Origin: an uncultured Corynebacterium sp.
GTDB taxonomy: Bacteria > Actinomycetota > Actinomycetes > Mycobacteriales > Mycobacteriaceae
Length of the DNA stretch: 64,000 nt
Direction: 5' to 3'
NCBI RefSeq assembly: GCF_943914615.1
Contig: NZ_CALUCS010000002.1
Location: 106,848-170,847 of the forward strand
In this document: positions 25,346 to 34,195 of the stretch, one piece after another
Position numbering within the stretch: position 1 is the first letter of the stretch
Layout: the number at the start of each line of letters is the position of its first letter
Notes under the pieces: model-generated
Seen by the model: only the letters and a program-made list of their open reading frames with translations
Told to the model about the DNA's origin: nothing
Databases searched by the model: none
Program-made: the position numbers and the translations under genes

Positions 25346-26782
25346 GTGTCATTCAAGACCGCAGAAGAAGTTGCCAAGTACATCAAGGACAACGACGTCG
25401 AGTTCGTAGACGTACGCTTCACCGATGTGCCCGGAATCGAGCAGCACTTCACCATTCCGGCTTCGGAATTCGATGAGGATGCCATGGAGGAGGGCCTGGC
25501 TTTCGACGGTTCTTCTATCCGTGGCTTTACCACCATCGAAGAGTCGGATATGAACCTACTGCCGGACCTGGCGACGGCCAAGATCGATCCGTTCCGCAAG
25601 GCCAAGACGCTGAACGTGAAGTTCTTCGTTCACGATCCGTTTACCCGTGAGCCGTTCTCCCGCGACCCGCGTAACGTTGCCCGCAAGGCAGAGCAGTATC
25701 TGGCCTCCACGGGCATTGCGGATACCTGCTTCTTCGGTGCGGAGGCAGAGTTCTACCTCTTCGACTCCGTCCGCTACGAAGCGGAGACCAACCGTGCTTT
25801 CTACGAGCTGGATTCCGTCGAGGGCTGGTGGAACCGTGGCGCAGAGGTCAACCCGGATGGCTCCACCAACCTGGGCTACAAGACCCGCATGAAGGGCGGC
25901 TACTTCCCTGTCGCTCCGTACGACCACTACCAGGACCTACGCGACGATATGTCCCGCAACCTGGCGAACGCTGGCTTCAAGCTGGAGCGCGCGCACCACG
26001 AGGTCGGCACCGGCGGCCAGCAGGAGATCAACTACGAGTTCAATACTCTGCTGCACGCTGCGGATGACCTGCAGTCCTTCAAGTACATCATCAAGAACAC
26101 CGCTTGGCAGGCCGGCAAGTCCGCGACCTTCATGCCGAAGCCGCTGGCTGGCGACAATGGTTCGGGTATGCACGCTCACCAGTCCCTGTGGAAGGACGGC
26201 GAGCCGCTGTTCTACGACGAGTCCGGTTACGCCGGCCTGTCCGACATTGCCCGCTACTACATCGGCGGCATCCTGAAGCACGCTGGCGCTGTGCTGGCCT
26301 TCACGAACCCGACGCTGAACTCTTACCACCGTCTGGTTCCGGGCTTCGAGGCTCCGATTAACCTGGTGTACTCGCAGCGTAACCGTTCCGCTGCCGTGCG
26401 CATCCCGATCACGGGCTCCAACGCGAAGGCGAAGCGCATTGAGTTCCGCGCTCCGGACCCGAGTGGTAATCCGTACTTCGGCTTCGCTGCGATGATGCTG
26501 GCTGGCCTGGATGGTGTGAAGAACCGCATCGAGCCGCACGCTCCGGTCGACAAGGACCTATACGAGCTGCCGCCGGAGGAGGCTAAGGACATTCCGCAGG
26601 CTCCGACCAGCCTGGAGGCTTCCCTGAAGGCTCTGGAGGAGGACAACGAGTTCCTGACCGAGGGCGGCGTGTTCACCGACGACCTGATCGACACCTACAT
26701 CGCCTACAAGTACGACAACGAGATCGCACCTGTTCGTCTGCGCCCGACGCCGCAGGAGTTCGAGATGTACTACGACTGCTAG
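25346..26782 (+). CDS. glnA: Glutamine synthetase type I GlnA
   Basis: 478 residues from a GTG at 25346 with GGAACGGAAG upstream. It makes glutamine from glutamate and ammonia and is the main nitrogen-assimilation enzyme. Visible motifs: AFDGSSIRGF, the metal-binding FGAEAEFYLFD, and the ATP-binding MPKPLAGDNGSGMH. Tyr406 in KDLYELPPEE is the expected adenylylation site, modified by GlnE, whose gene is at 47651. The length equals C. glutamicum GlnA. I looked for an AmtR-type operator in the 150-base upstream region and could not support one. Confidence 0.96.
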   Translation: MSFKTAEEVAKYIKDNDVEFVDVRFTDVPGIEQHFTIPASEFDEDAMEEGLAFDGSSIRGFTTIEESDMNLLPDLATAKIDPFRKAKTLNVKFFVHDPFTREPFSRDPRNVARKAEQYLASTGIADTCFFGAEAEFYLFDSVRYEAETNRAFYELDSVEGWWNRGAEVNPDGSTNLGYKTRMKGGYFPVAPYDHYQDLRDDMSRNLANAGFKLERAHHEVGTGGQQEINYEFNTLLHAADDLQSFKYIIKNTAWQAGKSATFMPKPLAGDNGSGMHAHQSLWKDGEPLFYDESGYAGLSDIARYYIGGILKHAGAVLAFTNPTLNSYHRLVPGFEAPINLVYSQRNRSAAVRIPITGSNAKAKRIEFRAPDPSGNPYFGFAAMMLAGLDGVKNRIEPHAPVDKDLYELPPEEAKDIPQAPTSLEASLKALEEDNEFLTEGGVFTDDLIDTYIAYKYDNEIAPVRLRPTPQEFEMYYDC

Positions 26783-26830
26783 AGGCTGCTTTTAGCTGCT
26801 CTAGCTGTTTGACGCCGCCGTTGTCGGCTG

Positions 26831-26880
26831 AGACCCCATCCGTAGCCCCGAAGGCTCGCGCGGTGGGGTCTTAGCTTTTT
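26831..26880 (+). terminator. Terminator after glnA
   Basis: AGACCCCA (26831-26838) pairs with TGGGGTCT (26864-26871), with a smaller GCCCCGAAGGC hairpin inside, followed by TAGCTTTTT. Confidence 0.75.
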
Positions 26881-27140
26881 GCGCTCGTTTCAGCTCGCGG
26901 TTTTCGCGGCGCAGACGCTTGAGCTCTTCCTCCATTGTCTGTCTCGCCGCCTGACGCGTCAGAGTCATCACGTACTGAAGCACTGTCACGGTACCAAGCC
27001 CGCAACGTGTGGTGAGATACTCCAAGGAGCTCACCAACCTCCGTGTAGGCGCGCTGCCGTGAACAGGACTCCAGGCAGACCATTTCGATGATCTGATGGA
27101 CTGCCTTCGCCTTAAACTCAACGGAATACTTTCTAGGCAT
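26872..27140 (-). pseudogene. Remnant of an IS3-family transposase OrfA
   Basis: The minus strand starts MPRKYSVEFKAKAVHQII and continues into GELLGVSHHTLRAWYRDS, a helix-turn-helix like IS3 OrfA. The expected leucine-zipper part, EEELKRLRRENRELKRA, is in another frame further on, so a frameshift separates the halves. The remnant stops within the glnA terminator, and no OrfB or inverted terminal repeats are left. It marks the left edge of the accessory stretch. Confidence 0.85.
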
Positions 27141-27219
27141 CGTTCAATCCTTCCTAAGCTGAGGTAGGAACTAAACCCAGGACGCTTCAGTTTGCGCAGC
27201 TTCCGCCAATCGCCCGCTT

Positions 27220-28638
27220 CTACGACAGCTTTGCCCTGCTTAAGCCCGAAAGAGCGATAGTGCCACCAGCAACAACTGGGACGGTTCCCACGACCACTAA
27301 ATAGAGAAACTCGGTATCAGCCGAGTACAGCGTAGACAAGCTGCCAGAAAGCGAAGTTCCGATAGCTAGGGAAAGAAAGAACAAAGCAGAGAAGCGGGTC
27401 TTAAAAGCTGCGGGCGCATAGGCAGTTGTCGCCGCCATACCAATGGGCCCGATGAAGAGCTCTCCGATGCTCATGAGCATGATGCACAGTGCTAGCGCCA
27501 GGAATGGAACCGCTGTAGCACTCACAAAAGGCAGAAGGATAAACAGTCCCGCACCAGCTAGCGCCAGACCCCCGCCCATCACACGGTTGCGGTGCACGTT
27601 CCTTTTTGCCAAGAATGCAGCAATGGGCAGCGCGAAGACCAAAATGAAGAAGGGATTGAGGGACTGCGTCCACGCCGCCGGAATCTCAAAACCAGCGATG
27701 CTGCGATCTAGGCGCTGATCGGAATACACCGCAAGCACTCCATAAGTTTGGGATTGCAGCGCCCAATACATTGTGGAGGCCACAAAAAGCGGAAGGAAGG
27801 CCCTGACCCGACGGCGCTCAGGCGCACTCACTCGCGGGGAGACCAACATAGTGACAATCAGGCCTACTGCCACCGCTACAGTAGTGAGAAGTAAAACAAA
27901 AGCCATGCGGTCAGGCGTTAAAGCGCCCGAGGCTAGACACCAGACTCCTAATGCGCAGACTGAAACAGCCGCACCTGCAATAAAGGCGAGATGCTTAGGG
28001 GCAATCGGGTTTGAAGGACGGGTGATGTCAACGCTAATGCTGGCCAAAAGGCGTGAGCGCAGCAGCAAGTAAGACACGCATCCGATAAGCATCAAGCCCG
28101 CAGCGGCACCAAAACCTGCGTGATAGCCATAGGCCGTGGATAGCCAACCAGTCAGCATCGGTCCAGCAACTGCACCGACGTTAATACCGAGGTAGAAAAT
28201 CTGGAAAGCACTATTGTTGCCCTCAGCCGGAAACGCTGCCCCTAAAACCGTAATAGCTGCGGTTTTGAGCAAGCCGGAACCGAGTGCAAGCGGGAACAGC
28301 CCCGCGAACAAGCCGGGGAACCCTGGAATCAGGGACAGCGATACATGCCCACACATCAACAGGAATGCACCAACCAGCAGAGTGCGCTCAGCACCGAGAA
28401 CACGGTCGGAGACCCATCCGCCAACAAACGTGAAGAGGTAGAGCACAGCACCATACGCGCCAACGAGCGCAGTCGCATGGGTTTGCTCAATCCCTAGCCC
28501 ACCCGCCTGGTCATAGAGGTAATAGGCCAAAATGGCCTGCATTCCATAGAAACTAAAACGCTCCCACATCTCGATGCCTGCAACCGCGGGAATGGCGGGT
28601 GAAAACGTTTTCCTTGAACGCTGTTCAATTACTGTCAT
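27220..28638 (-). CDS. POT/PTR2-family proton-dependent oligopeptide transporter
   Basis: 472 residues with about 12-14 transmembrane helices. The ExxERFxYYG signature of proton-coupled peptide transporters is seen as EMWERFSFYGMQA near the N-terminus, followed by a GGWVSDRVLGAERT loop. It is divergent from bioA across 45 bases and carries the operator TGAACAGCGTTCA just inside its coding start. The -10 box CATAAT ends eight bases before the ATG (leaderless). In C. glutamicum a di/tripeptide permease gene (cg2884) has the same place and BioQ control, as I recall. The substrate is unknown; a biotin-related peptide is a guess. Confidence 0.88.
   Translation of the reverse strand: MTVIEQRSRKTFSPAIPAVAGIEMWERFSFYGMQAILAYYLYDQAGGLGIEQTHATALVGAYGAVLYLFTFVGGWVSDRVLGAERTLLVGAFLLMCGHVSLSLIPGFPGLFAGLFPLALGSGLLKTAAITVLGAAFPAEGNNSAFQIFYLGINVGAVAGPMLTGWLSTAYGYHAGFGAAAGLMLIGCVSYLLLRSRLLASISVDITRPSNPIAPKHLAFIAGAAVSVCALGVWCLASGALTPDRMAFVLLLTTVAVAVGLIVTMLVSPRVSAPERRRVRAFLPLFVASTMYWALQSQTYGVLAVYSDQRLDRSIAGFEIPAAWTQSLNPFFILVFALPIAAFLAKRNVHRNRVMGGGLALAGAGLFILLPFVSATAVPFLALALCIMLMSIGELFIGPIGMAATTAYAPAAFKTRFSALFFLSLAIGTSLSGSLSTLYSADTEFLYLVVVGTVPVVAGGTIALSGLSRAKLS
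28615..28627. promoter_or_regulatory. BioQ-like operator TGAAC-GCT-GTTCA (permease side)
   Basis: A perfect 5-3-5 inverted repeat about 12 bases inside the permease gene and about 20 bases after its likely transcription start. It resembles the 13-bp motif reported for the TetR-type biotin regulator BioQ in C. glutamicum. Confidence 0.75.
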
Positions 28639-28683
28639 GCCAAGCAATTATGCACAACTTTTGTATGTGGTACAGATAAATGG

Positions 28684-29925
28684 GTGAAGTTTTTGAACAG
28701 TGTTCAAGTAGCGGCAGTAGATGCCGCCCACATGTGGCACCCGTATGCCGCACCCAGCGCGCCCGCGTTTGAGGTCATCGGCACCGATGGTGCCTATCTT
28801 GACCTCGCCGATGACCGCCGCGTTATCGACGGCATGAGTTCCTGGTGGGCTGCCTGTCATGGGCACTCGCACCCCCGGCTAGTCAATGCCGCCAAAGAAC
28901 AGATTGATCGCTTTAGCCACGTCATGTTCGGTGGACTTACCCACGAGCCCGCAGCACGCCTGACCACTCAGCTCATGGAACTGACCCGCGGCGATTTCTC
29001 CCATGTCTTCTACTCAGATTCCGGATCCGTGTCCGTTGAAGTCGCCATCAAGATGGCCTTGCAGGCCTCCCCACCTGGCCGCACCAAGCTGCTGACCTGG
29101 CGTTCCGGCTACCACGGCGATACTTTTGGCGCGATGAGCGTCTGCGATCCGCAGGGCGGCATGCATTCGCTCTGGGCAGGCACACTGACTGAACAGGTCT
29201 TCGCCCCTGCCCCGCCCACGGAAGGAGCGAGCGAATCCGAGCAGTCAGACTACCTGGCACAGATGGAGCGCCTCATTACTGATGACGTCGCCGCCATCAT
29301 CATCGAACCCGGCGTACAGGGCGCTGGCGGCATGCGTTTTCACGACAACGCACTGGTAGCGGGTGTTCGCCGCTTGTGCGACAAGCACGGAATTCTCATG
29401 ATCGCCGATGAAATCGCCACCGGATTTGGGCGCACCGGCTCGCTTTTCGTCACCCAGGACGCCGGCGTTGTGCCGGATATTATGTGCGTTGGCAAGGCGC
29501 TGACCGGTGGCTTCATGCCACTGGCGGCAACGTTGGCCACGGAAGACGTCGCCAAGCGCATGCAGCCCACCGCACTCATGCATGGCCCAACCTTCATGGC
29601 CAACCCTCTCGCCTGCGCGGTGGCTGCGGAGTCCACCGCGCTCATCGCGGAGGGCCAGTGGCGCAGCGCAGTACCACGAATTGAGGCAGGTCTGCGTAAG
29701 GGACTTCAGGGCGCACCCGGCCTCACCAGAGTGCGCGGCGCTATTGGCGTGCTGGAAATGGACCACGAGGTTAACATGGCCGCCGCCACTTCAGCCGCGC
29801 TTGATCAAGGAGTATGGCTGCGGCCGTTCGGGCGGCTCATCTACACCATGCCACCCTATATCTGTACCGACGAGGACATCGCGCGCATCTGCCGCGCCAT
29901 CCACGCAGCCGGGGAGGCCGCATGA
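28684..29925 (+). CDS. bioA: Adenosylmethionine-8-amino-7-oxononanoate aminotransferase BioA
   Basis: 413 residues. A PLP class III aminotransferase making DAPA from KAPA with S-adenosylmethionine as donor. MWHPYAAPS and DGMSSWWAACHGHSHP are typical of BioA. GKALTGGFMPLAATLA holds the PLP Lys and IADEIATGFGRTG the cofactor-binding Asp. The GTG start lies seven bases after TACAGA, so it is probably leaderless, and the operator at 28694 lies inside the first codons. bioD overlaps the stop (ATGA). bioF is not present in the window, so the pathway upstream of KAPA is not accounted for here. Confidence 0.95.
   Translation: MKFLNSVQVAAVDAAHMWHPYAAPSAPAFEVIGTDGAYLDLADDRRVIDGMSSWWAACHGHSHPRLVNAAKEQIDRFSHVMFGGLTHEPAARLTTQLMELTRGDFSHVFYSDSGSVSVEVAIKMALQASPPGRTKLLTWRSGYHGDTFGAMSVCDPQGGMHSLWAGTLTEQVFAPAPPTEGASESEQSDYLAQMERLITDDVAAIIIEPGVQGAGGMRFHDNALVAGVRRLCDKHGILMIADEIATGFGRTGSLFVTQDAGVVPDIMCVGKALTGGFMPLAATLATEDVAKRMQPTALMHGPTFMANPLACAVAAESTALIAEGQWRSAVPRIEAGLRKGLQGAPGLTRVRGAIGVLEMDHEVNMAAATSAALDQGVWLRPFGRLIYTMPPYICTDEDIARICRAIHAAGEAA
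28694..28706. promoter_or_regulatory. BioQ-like operator TGAAC-AGT-GTTCA (bioA side)
   Basis: Second perfect copy of the inverted repeat, ten bases downstream of the bioA start codon. With the copy at 28615 it flanks the divergent promoters symmetrically, so one repressor could control both transcripts. Confidence 0.78.
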
Positions 29926-30581
29926 TCATATGCATTACGGGAACCAACACCGACGTGGGCAAGACCATCGCCACCGCAGCCATCGCCGCCCAGCTCAAGG
30001 CTGCCGGCAAGCATGTCATCGTGGCCAAACCCGTTCAGACAGGTGAGCCTGCCGGGCTTGGCGACGCCCCCACCATCGCCCGCCTCGCCGGGGTTGAGAC
30101 CCGCGAGTTTGTGCGCTACCCCGAGCCGCTTGCCCCCAATCTGTCGGCCCGGCGTGTGGGAGAGCCCCAGCCAGACCGCGAAGAACTCGTTGAGTGGATT
30201 CGCAGTATCGAGGCGGATGTTGTGCTCGTCGAAGGCGCCGGCGGCCTCCTCGTGCGACTGGCTGACAACTTCACGCTCGCCGATATCGCCGCCGACCTCG
30301 GCGCTCCGCTCATCATCGTCACCAGCATGGGCTTGGGAAGCCTCAACGCTGCGGAGCTCACCGTCGAAGCCGCCCGTAACCGGGGCCTGAAGGTACTGGG
30401 GCTCATTGGTGGCTCGCTGCCTGCACAGCCAGACCTAGCGACCCAACTGAACGTGAAGGAAATGCCGAAAGTTACCGACGTGCCGCTACTGGGCTGCCTT
30501 CCCGCCGGAATAGGCCAGCTCTCCCGCGACGAGTTCGCAGATCGGACTTCGACCATTGATGCGAGCCAATTCCCCGGATAG
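29922..30581 (+). CDS. bioD: Dethiobiotin synthetase BioD
   Basis: 219 residues. It closes the ureido ring on DAPA with CO2 and ATP. The P-loop is GTNTDVGKT at residues 7-15, and VEGAGGLLVRL is the second family motif. KPVQTGE supplies the catalytic Lys region. The ATG overlaps the bioA stop codon, so the two genes are translated as a pair. Its product goes to BioB, encoded 11 kb away. Confidence 0.95.
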   Translation: MIICITGTNTDVGKTIATAAIAAQLKAAGKHVIVAKPVQTGEPAGLGDAPTIARLAGVETREFVRYPEPLAPNLSARRVGEPQPDREELVEWIRSIEADVVLVEGAGGLLVRLADNFTLADIAADLGAPLIIVTSMGLGSLNAAELTVEAARNRGLKVLGLIGGSLPAQPDLATQLNVKEMPKVTDVPLLGCLPAGIGQLSRDEFADRTSTIDASQFPG

Positions 30582-30587
30582 ATCAAT

Positions 30588-30640
30588 AACCCCGGCGATT
30601 TATTCCTACTTTCATAGTGCAGGGATCGTTCCGGGGTTTT
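30588..30640 (+). terminator. Terminator after bioD
   Basis: AACCCCGG (30588) pairs with CCGGGGTT (30631), with CGAT/ATCG extending the stem, followed by TTTT. The loop is large. Confidence 0.7.
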
Positions 30641-30814
30641 CAAAGCGCACATTGTCATATCCATATGGATAATCCAAGCCTAGCCCCAGTACCGATGACC
30701 CAGTGGTTTTCATGTGTGTGAATGAGCAGATACGCCGATCATCCATCACCAGAAACGCTCTACCTTTGGAATACTCACCTCACGAAAACTCCGACGGCCC
30801 GTCCCAGTACCAAC

Positions 30815-30862
30815 TACCCGGAACACGACAGTACCGAGTCCCCAGAACACCGGTACCAAAAA
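30815..30862. repeat. 24-bp imperfect tandem repeat
   Basis: CAGTACCAACTACCCGGAAC and CAGTACCGAGTCCCCAGAAC begin two adjacent 24-base units. No gene covers them convincingly. Confidence 0.6.
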
Positions 30863-30899
30863 CTCGCATCTGACACTTCGAGGACTAGGCAACAAGAAA

Positions 30900-31084
30900 C
30901 TAACGGATAAATTCGTCCGTGGCATAGTCCACGTTCTTTTCCATCTCATTCCAGTACTTTTCGTAGACCTCGTTCTGCTCGCGCTGCGAGAGATCCAGTC
31001 GTATTTTCGCTGGTAGAAGGGGATAACCAGCTTCTTGTCTGCCCCATCGAAGGCCTTGTAGATGTCAACGACGTTGCCCTTCAT
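30900..31084 (-). pseudogene. Remnant of a DUF262 (GmrS-like) protein gene
   Basis: The minus strand opens with MKGNVVDIYKAF and soon LVIPFYQRKYDW, the IPxYQRxYxW hallmark at the N-terminus of DUF262 proteins, which include the GmrSD type IV restriction enzymes and related defence proteins. Right after this motif the frame shifts; the expected continuation REQNEVYEKYWNEMEKN is in the next frame and then stops at 30900. The rest of the gene, normally several hundred residues, is gone. Inactive by all appearances. Confidence 0.75.
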
Positions 31085-31797
31085 CGGATTCAGCTGCTCC
31101 CTCTACGTGGCGGATTGTGATATTGGAGGGGTTTATAACAGTCACAATTCCGTGCAGTCGGCGCAAGAACACGTAGAAAATCAAATCTAGCTCCTGAGAT
31201 GAACTAAGTTTGACGGCATAGCTGCAGCTTGTAGAGCTCCCTCCGGAAAAGCTGATCACTAGCGGCGTCGTTTCCCCAAACTTGGCGCCCCTCCTAGCAT
31301 CACTTGCCGCACAATAGGAGCATCCTTGGCCTGCTCACGCTACTTTTCAGCTTTTCACTTCTCTTCGCTTCGAGTTTTTCTCAAGGCGCCGCCTTTCACC
31401 TCTCGAAAGCACATGTTCGACGCCCTCATGGTTGCCTCTACGCCGCTGTTCGTCCGTCATGGGAAATACTGCACTATTCTCTTTGGTTTTCTTCTGTTTC
31501 GATTTACTCCCCCTGTGTTCGTTGCTGGCGGAGCCTCATGAGCTCTCGACTGTTCCGCCAAATACGAGCTTGTGGCTTCTAACGTTTCTTGCGCCCTATC
31601 ATCTAGATGATTCCTCTACGTCTGAATGATCCTTGTACGTTATTCGTTAGCACGCCAGCCAGCCGAATAACACTGACTACGAGACATCGGTATCTCAATT
31701 AGCTCCACGGCAGCAGTAGCAGGAGACAGCCGACATTGAGATGAGAAGTGGTAGGTAAGACCTTAAACTGTGCTTGTCACTCAACGAAAGGCACCAC

Positions 31798-32322
31798 GTG
31801 ATCACCACTCGTCGTCGTACACTCCTCGCTCCAGTTTTCGCCCTCAGCCTCATCAGCGTTTTCGGCCTCACCGCTTGCGGCGGTGAGGACACACCCGCTG
31901 AACCGTCCACCACTACTGTCACCAGCGCTCCTACGAGCGAATCCGAAACCTCAGAGTCGGAGACCACCACGGTTACCAGCGCTCCCGAGGACACACCGCC
32001 CCCGCCCACTACAGTCACCAGTACGCCGGAGCCCGCGCAGCAGAGTAGCCCTGTTGCTGAAGAAGAAAAGCCTGCGCAGCAGGCTCCAGCTAATCAACCC
32101 AGAGCCACTTCTCCAGCGCAGAAGCAACCACCGATGGGTAATCAAGGAGCAAGCCCCGACTGCCCCGCCTACCTCTGCGGCTACGGCACTGCTCCTAATG
32201 GAGCGCCGAACTTGACCAGTGGCGAGACGCAACTGTTGGCTCTCTGTAACTCGGGCGAATACAACGCTCCCCAGGTCTGTGCGAATCTGCGGCTCAAGGC
32301 CCAGCGGGCGGGACAGAACTAG
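31798..32322 (+). CDS. Small secreted lipoprotein with Thr/Pro/Ser/Glu-rich repeats
   Basis: 174 residues from a GTG with AAAGG seven bases upstream. A lipoprotein signal ends LTAC at Cys27. The middle carries repeats of the type TTTVTSAP and long Pro/Glu/Gln runs, as in surface-exposed linkers. The C-terminal part has four Cys in DCPAYLCGYG, LLALCNSGEY and PQVCANL and may form a small disulfide-bonded domain. I do not recognise a family. The flanking regions are not operon-like. Confidence 0.75.
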   Translation: MITTRRRTLLAPVFALSLISVFGLTACGGEDTPAEPSTTTVTSAPTSESETSESETTTVTSAPEDTPPPPTTVTSTPEPAQQSSPVAEEEKPAQQAPANQPRATSPAQKQPPMGNQGASPDCPAYLCGYGTAPNGAPNLTSGETQLLALCNSGEYNAPQVCANLRLKAQRAGQN

Positions 32323-32550
32323 CTGGGTACTTCGCACAGCTACCTCCGCGATCGTCAGATGCTGAACATGGCTGCTCTGGCTGCGATGTGATGCGTGAAG
32401 GTCGCACTCGACAACTGTCGCGCCGATCCTCCACATCGCCACCCCCTGGAATAAGGTCACCCTTAGTAGCGCTATGCTTCACTAAAGGGAATCTCGCGCG
32501 CCAGCGCGCAGAACTACACGCAGGCGATCCGAAGGAGGGCACACATCACC

Positions 32551-34077
32551 GTGGCTGACCACGACACGCACGCCGCAAACCCACACCCCGGCGCGACGGA
32601 GGCCACGGTCCACTCCCCCGGCACCTATCCCCCGGGTGAGGATCCGCGCCGCTGGAAAGTTTTGGGCGTCATCCTCACGACGATCTTCATGTCGCTGATC
32701 AGCGTGTCCATCATCAACGTCGCCCTGCCTTCCATCCAGCAGGGACTGGGCGCCACCGAATCGGATATCCAGTGGGTGCTCTCCGGCTACACGCTGACCT
32801 TCGGTGTGGTGCTCGTCGCCGCTGGCCGCGCCGGCGATCTGCTCGGCCGGGGCGGGATGTACCTCATCGGCTTGAGCGTCTACACCCTGGCCGCCATCAC
32901 CGCGGGCTTTGCTCCCACCGCGGAAGCCTTGAATGTCACCCGCTTCATCCAGGGCGTGGGCGCTGGCCTGCTCAACCCGCAGGCTGTGGGCATGATCCAG
33001 CAGTTCTTCCGCGGCAAGGAGCGCGGCCGAGCCTTCGGCTGGTTTGGCACCGTCGTGGGCGTGGCCGTGGCCATCGGCCCCACCCTGGGCGGCTTCCTCA
33101 TTCGCGTCGGCGGCCCGGAGCACGGCTGGCGCTGGACTTTCCTAGTCAACGTTCCCTTCGGCCTTCTCGCCTTCGTCCTCGCACTCCTGTGGTTCCCGCG
33201 CCCGCTGATGGGCCGGGTTAAGGATCCCGTCACCGGCCGTAATGTGGGCGTCATCCGCGCAGTGCGCAGCCTCGACCCCTTCGGCTCCCTACTACTGGGC
33301 TTGGCCGTCCTAGCCTTCCTCTTCCCGTTCGTGGAATCCTCCGGCAGCGCGCGCACCTTTCTGCTGCTCCCCGTCGCCGTCGCCCTTCTGGCCGGATGGT
33401 TGGCGTGGGAGCGCCATGTGAAAAAGTCCAAGCCCTTCGACCCGATGGTGGACATGCAGATCTTCCGCTTCCCCAGCTTCCGCCTGGGCACCATGCTGGC
33501 GGGAGTGTACTTCATGGGCATAACCAGCATTTGGGTGCTCGTGGCCCTGTACTTCCAGAACGGCCTGGGCTACAGCGCGCTCGTCGCCGGTAGTGTCGGT
33601 ATTCCCGCCGCAATCAGCAGCTCTTTCGCCGCTAACTGGGCTGGCAAGCGAGTCGCCGACCGGGGCCGTCGCGTCGTCATCGACGGCATTTCCGTGGCGC
33701 TGACCGGCATCGTGCTGACCATCCTCGCCCTTGTCCTGCACCACGTCGCGGGGATTTCGGAGTGGTGGATGGTTCTCACCCTCTTCCTCGTCGGCACCGG
33801 CCAGGGCGCGGTTATCGGCCCGAACCAAACTCTCACGCTCGCGGACGTCCCACTCAACTACGCGGGCAGCTCTGGCGCGGTCCTGCAGACTGCACAACGC
33901 ATCGGTACTGCCATGGGGCTCGCGCTGATCACCGCGATCGTCTTCGCCAGCTCGCACGCCATCAACTGGCCCCTCGGCACCGCCATCGGCTTCGGCACCA
34001 TCGGTTCGCTCATGGCCGTCGCCCTCGTCATCGCTCTTTATGACAATCGCCTGCGCGCCCGCCGATCCACCCGTTAG
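32551..34077 (+). CDS. MFS transporter, DHA2-like drug efflux type (14 TM)
   Basis: 508 residues with about 14 hydrophobic helices. The first helix region reads VSIINVALPSIQQGLGA, typical of the EmrB/QacA group. GRAGDLLGRGGMYLIG is motif A, and VGPTLGG-like motif C appears as GPTLGGFLIRVGG. It starts at a GTG with GGAGGG 11 bases upstream. A TAAGGTCACCCTTA near-palindrome lies about 85 bases before the start and could be an operator. The substrate cannot be told from sequence; antibiotics, dyes and lipids are all possible. Confidence 0.9.
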   Translation: MADHDTHAANPHPGATEATVHSPGTYPPGEDPRRWKVLGVILTTIFMSLISVSIINVALPSIQQGLGATESDIQWVLSGYTLTFGVVLVAAGRAGDLLGRGGMYLIGLSVYTLAAITAGFAPTAEALNVTRFIQGVGAGLLNPQAVGMIQQFFRGKERGRAFGWFGTVVGVAVAIGPTLGGFLIRVGGPEHGWRWTFLVNVPFGLLAFVLALLWFPRPLMGRVKDPVTGRNVGVIRAVRSLDPFGSLLLGLAVLAFLFPFVESSGSARTFLLLPVAVALLAGWLAWERHVKKSKPFDPMVDMQIFRFPSFRLGTMLAGVYFMGITSIWVLVALYFQNGLGYSALVAGSVGIPAAISSSFAANWAGKRVADRGRRVVIDGISVALTGIVLTILALVLHHVAGISEWWMVLTLFLVGTGQGAVIGPNQTLTLADVPLNYAGSSGAVLQTAQRIGTAMGLALITAIVFASSHAINWPLGTAIGFGTIGSLMAVALVIALYDNRLRARRSTR

Positions 34078-34122
34078 TTACTGACGCCACCAGGCCTCCC
34101 CAACACCAGCCTCACCTAACAA

Positions 34123-34155
34123 AAGGTACCCTGACCTGCGTAAAGGTAGCCTTTC
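34123..34155. promoter_or_regulatory. AGGT/ACCT motifs before the VIT gene, possible metal-regulator site
   Basis: AAAGGTACCCTGACCT and AAAGGTAGCCTTT lie in tandem ahead of the metal transporter. They recall DtxR/MntR half-sites (AGGT...ACCT), but the spacing is one base off the DtxR consensus, so this is weak. Confidence 0.3.
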
Positions 34156-34195
34156 AATGCTTGCAGAAGGTTTCAAACCCGGCGATACTTGAGTC

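Larger units (their letters stand above)
30641..31797. other. Gene-poor stretch with debris between bioD and the lipoprotein
   Basis: About 1.1 kb with no intact gene. It holds a 24-base imperfect tandem repeat at 30815-30862, the frameshifted DUF262 remnant at 30900-31084, and AT-richer sequence from 31260 to 31750 whose short open frames look random. The base composition differs from the conserved backbone, which fits decayed mobile or defence DNA. Confidence 0.65.

Noticed and set aside
31304..31582. 92-codon open frame with a hydrophobic start
   Set aside because: No ribosome site or -10 box, random composition after the first 30 residues, and overlapping frames of similar length.
34132..34139. 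GCAGGTCA octamer (minus strand) before the VIT gene
   Set aside because: Ten bases match copy B, but flanking arms and ends are absent, so it is not counted as a copy.
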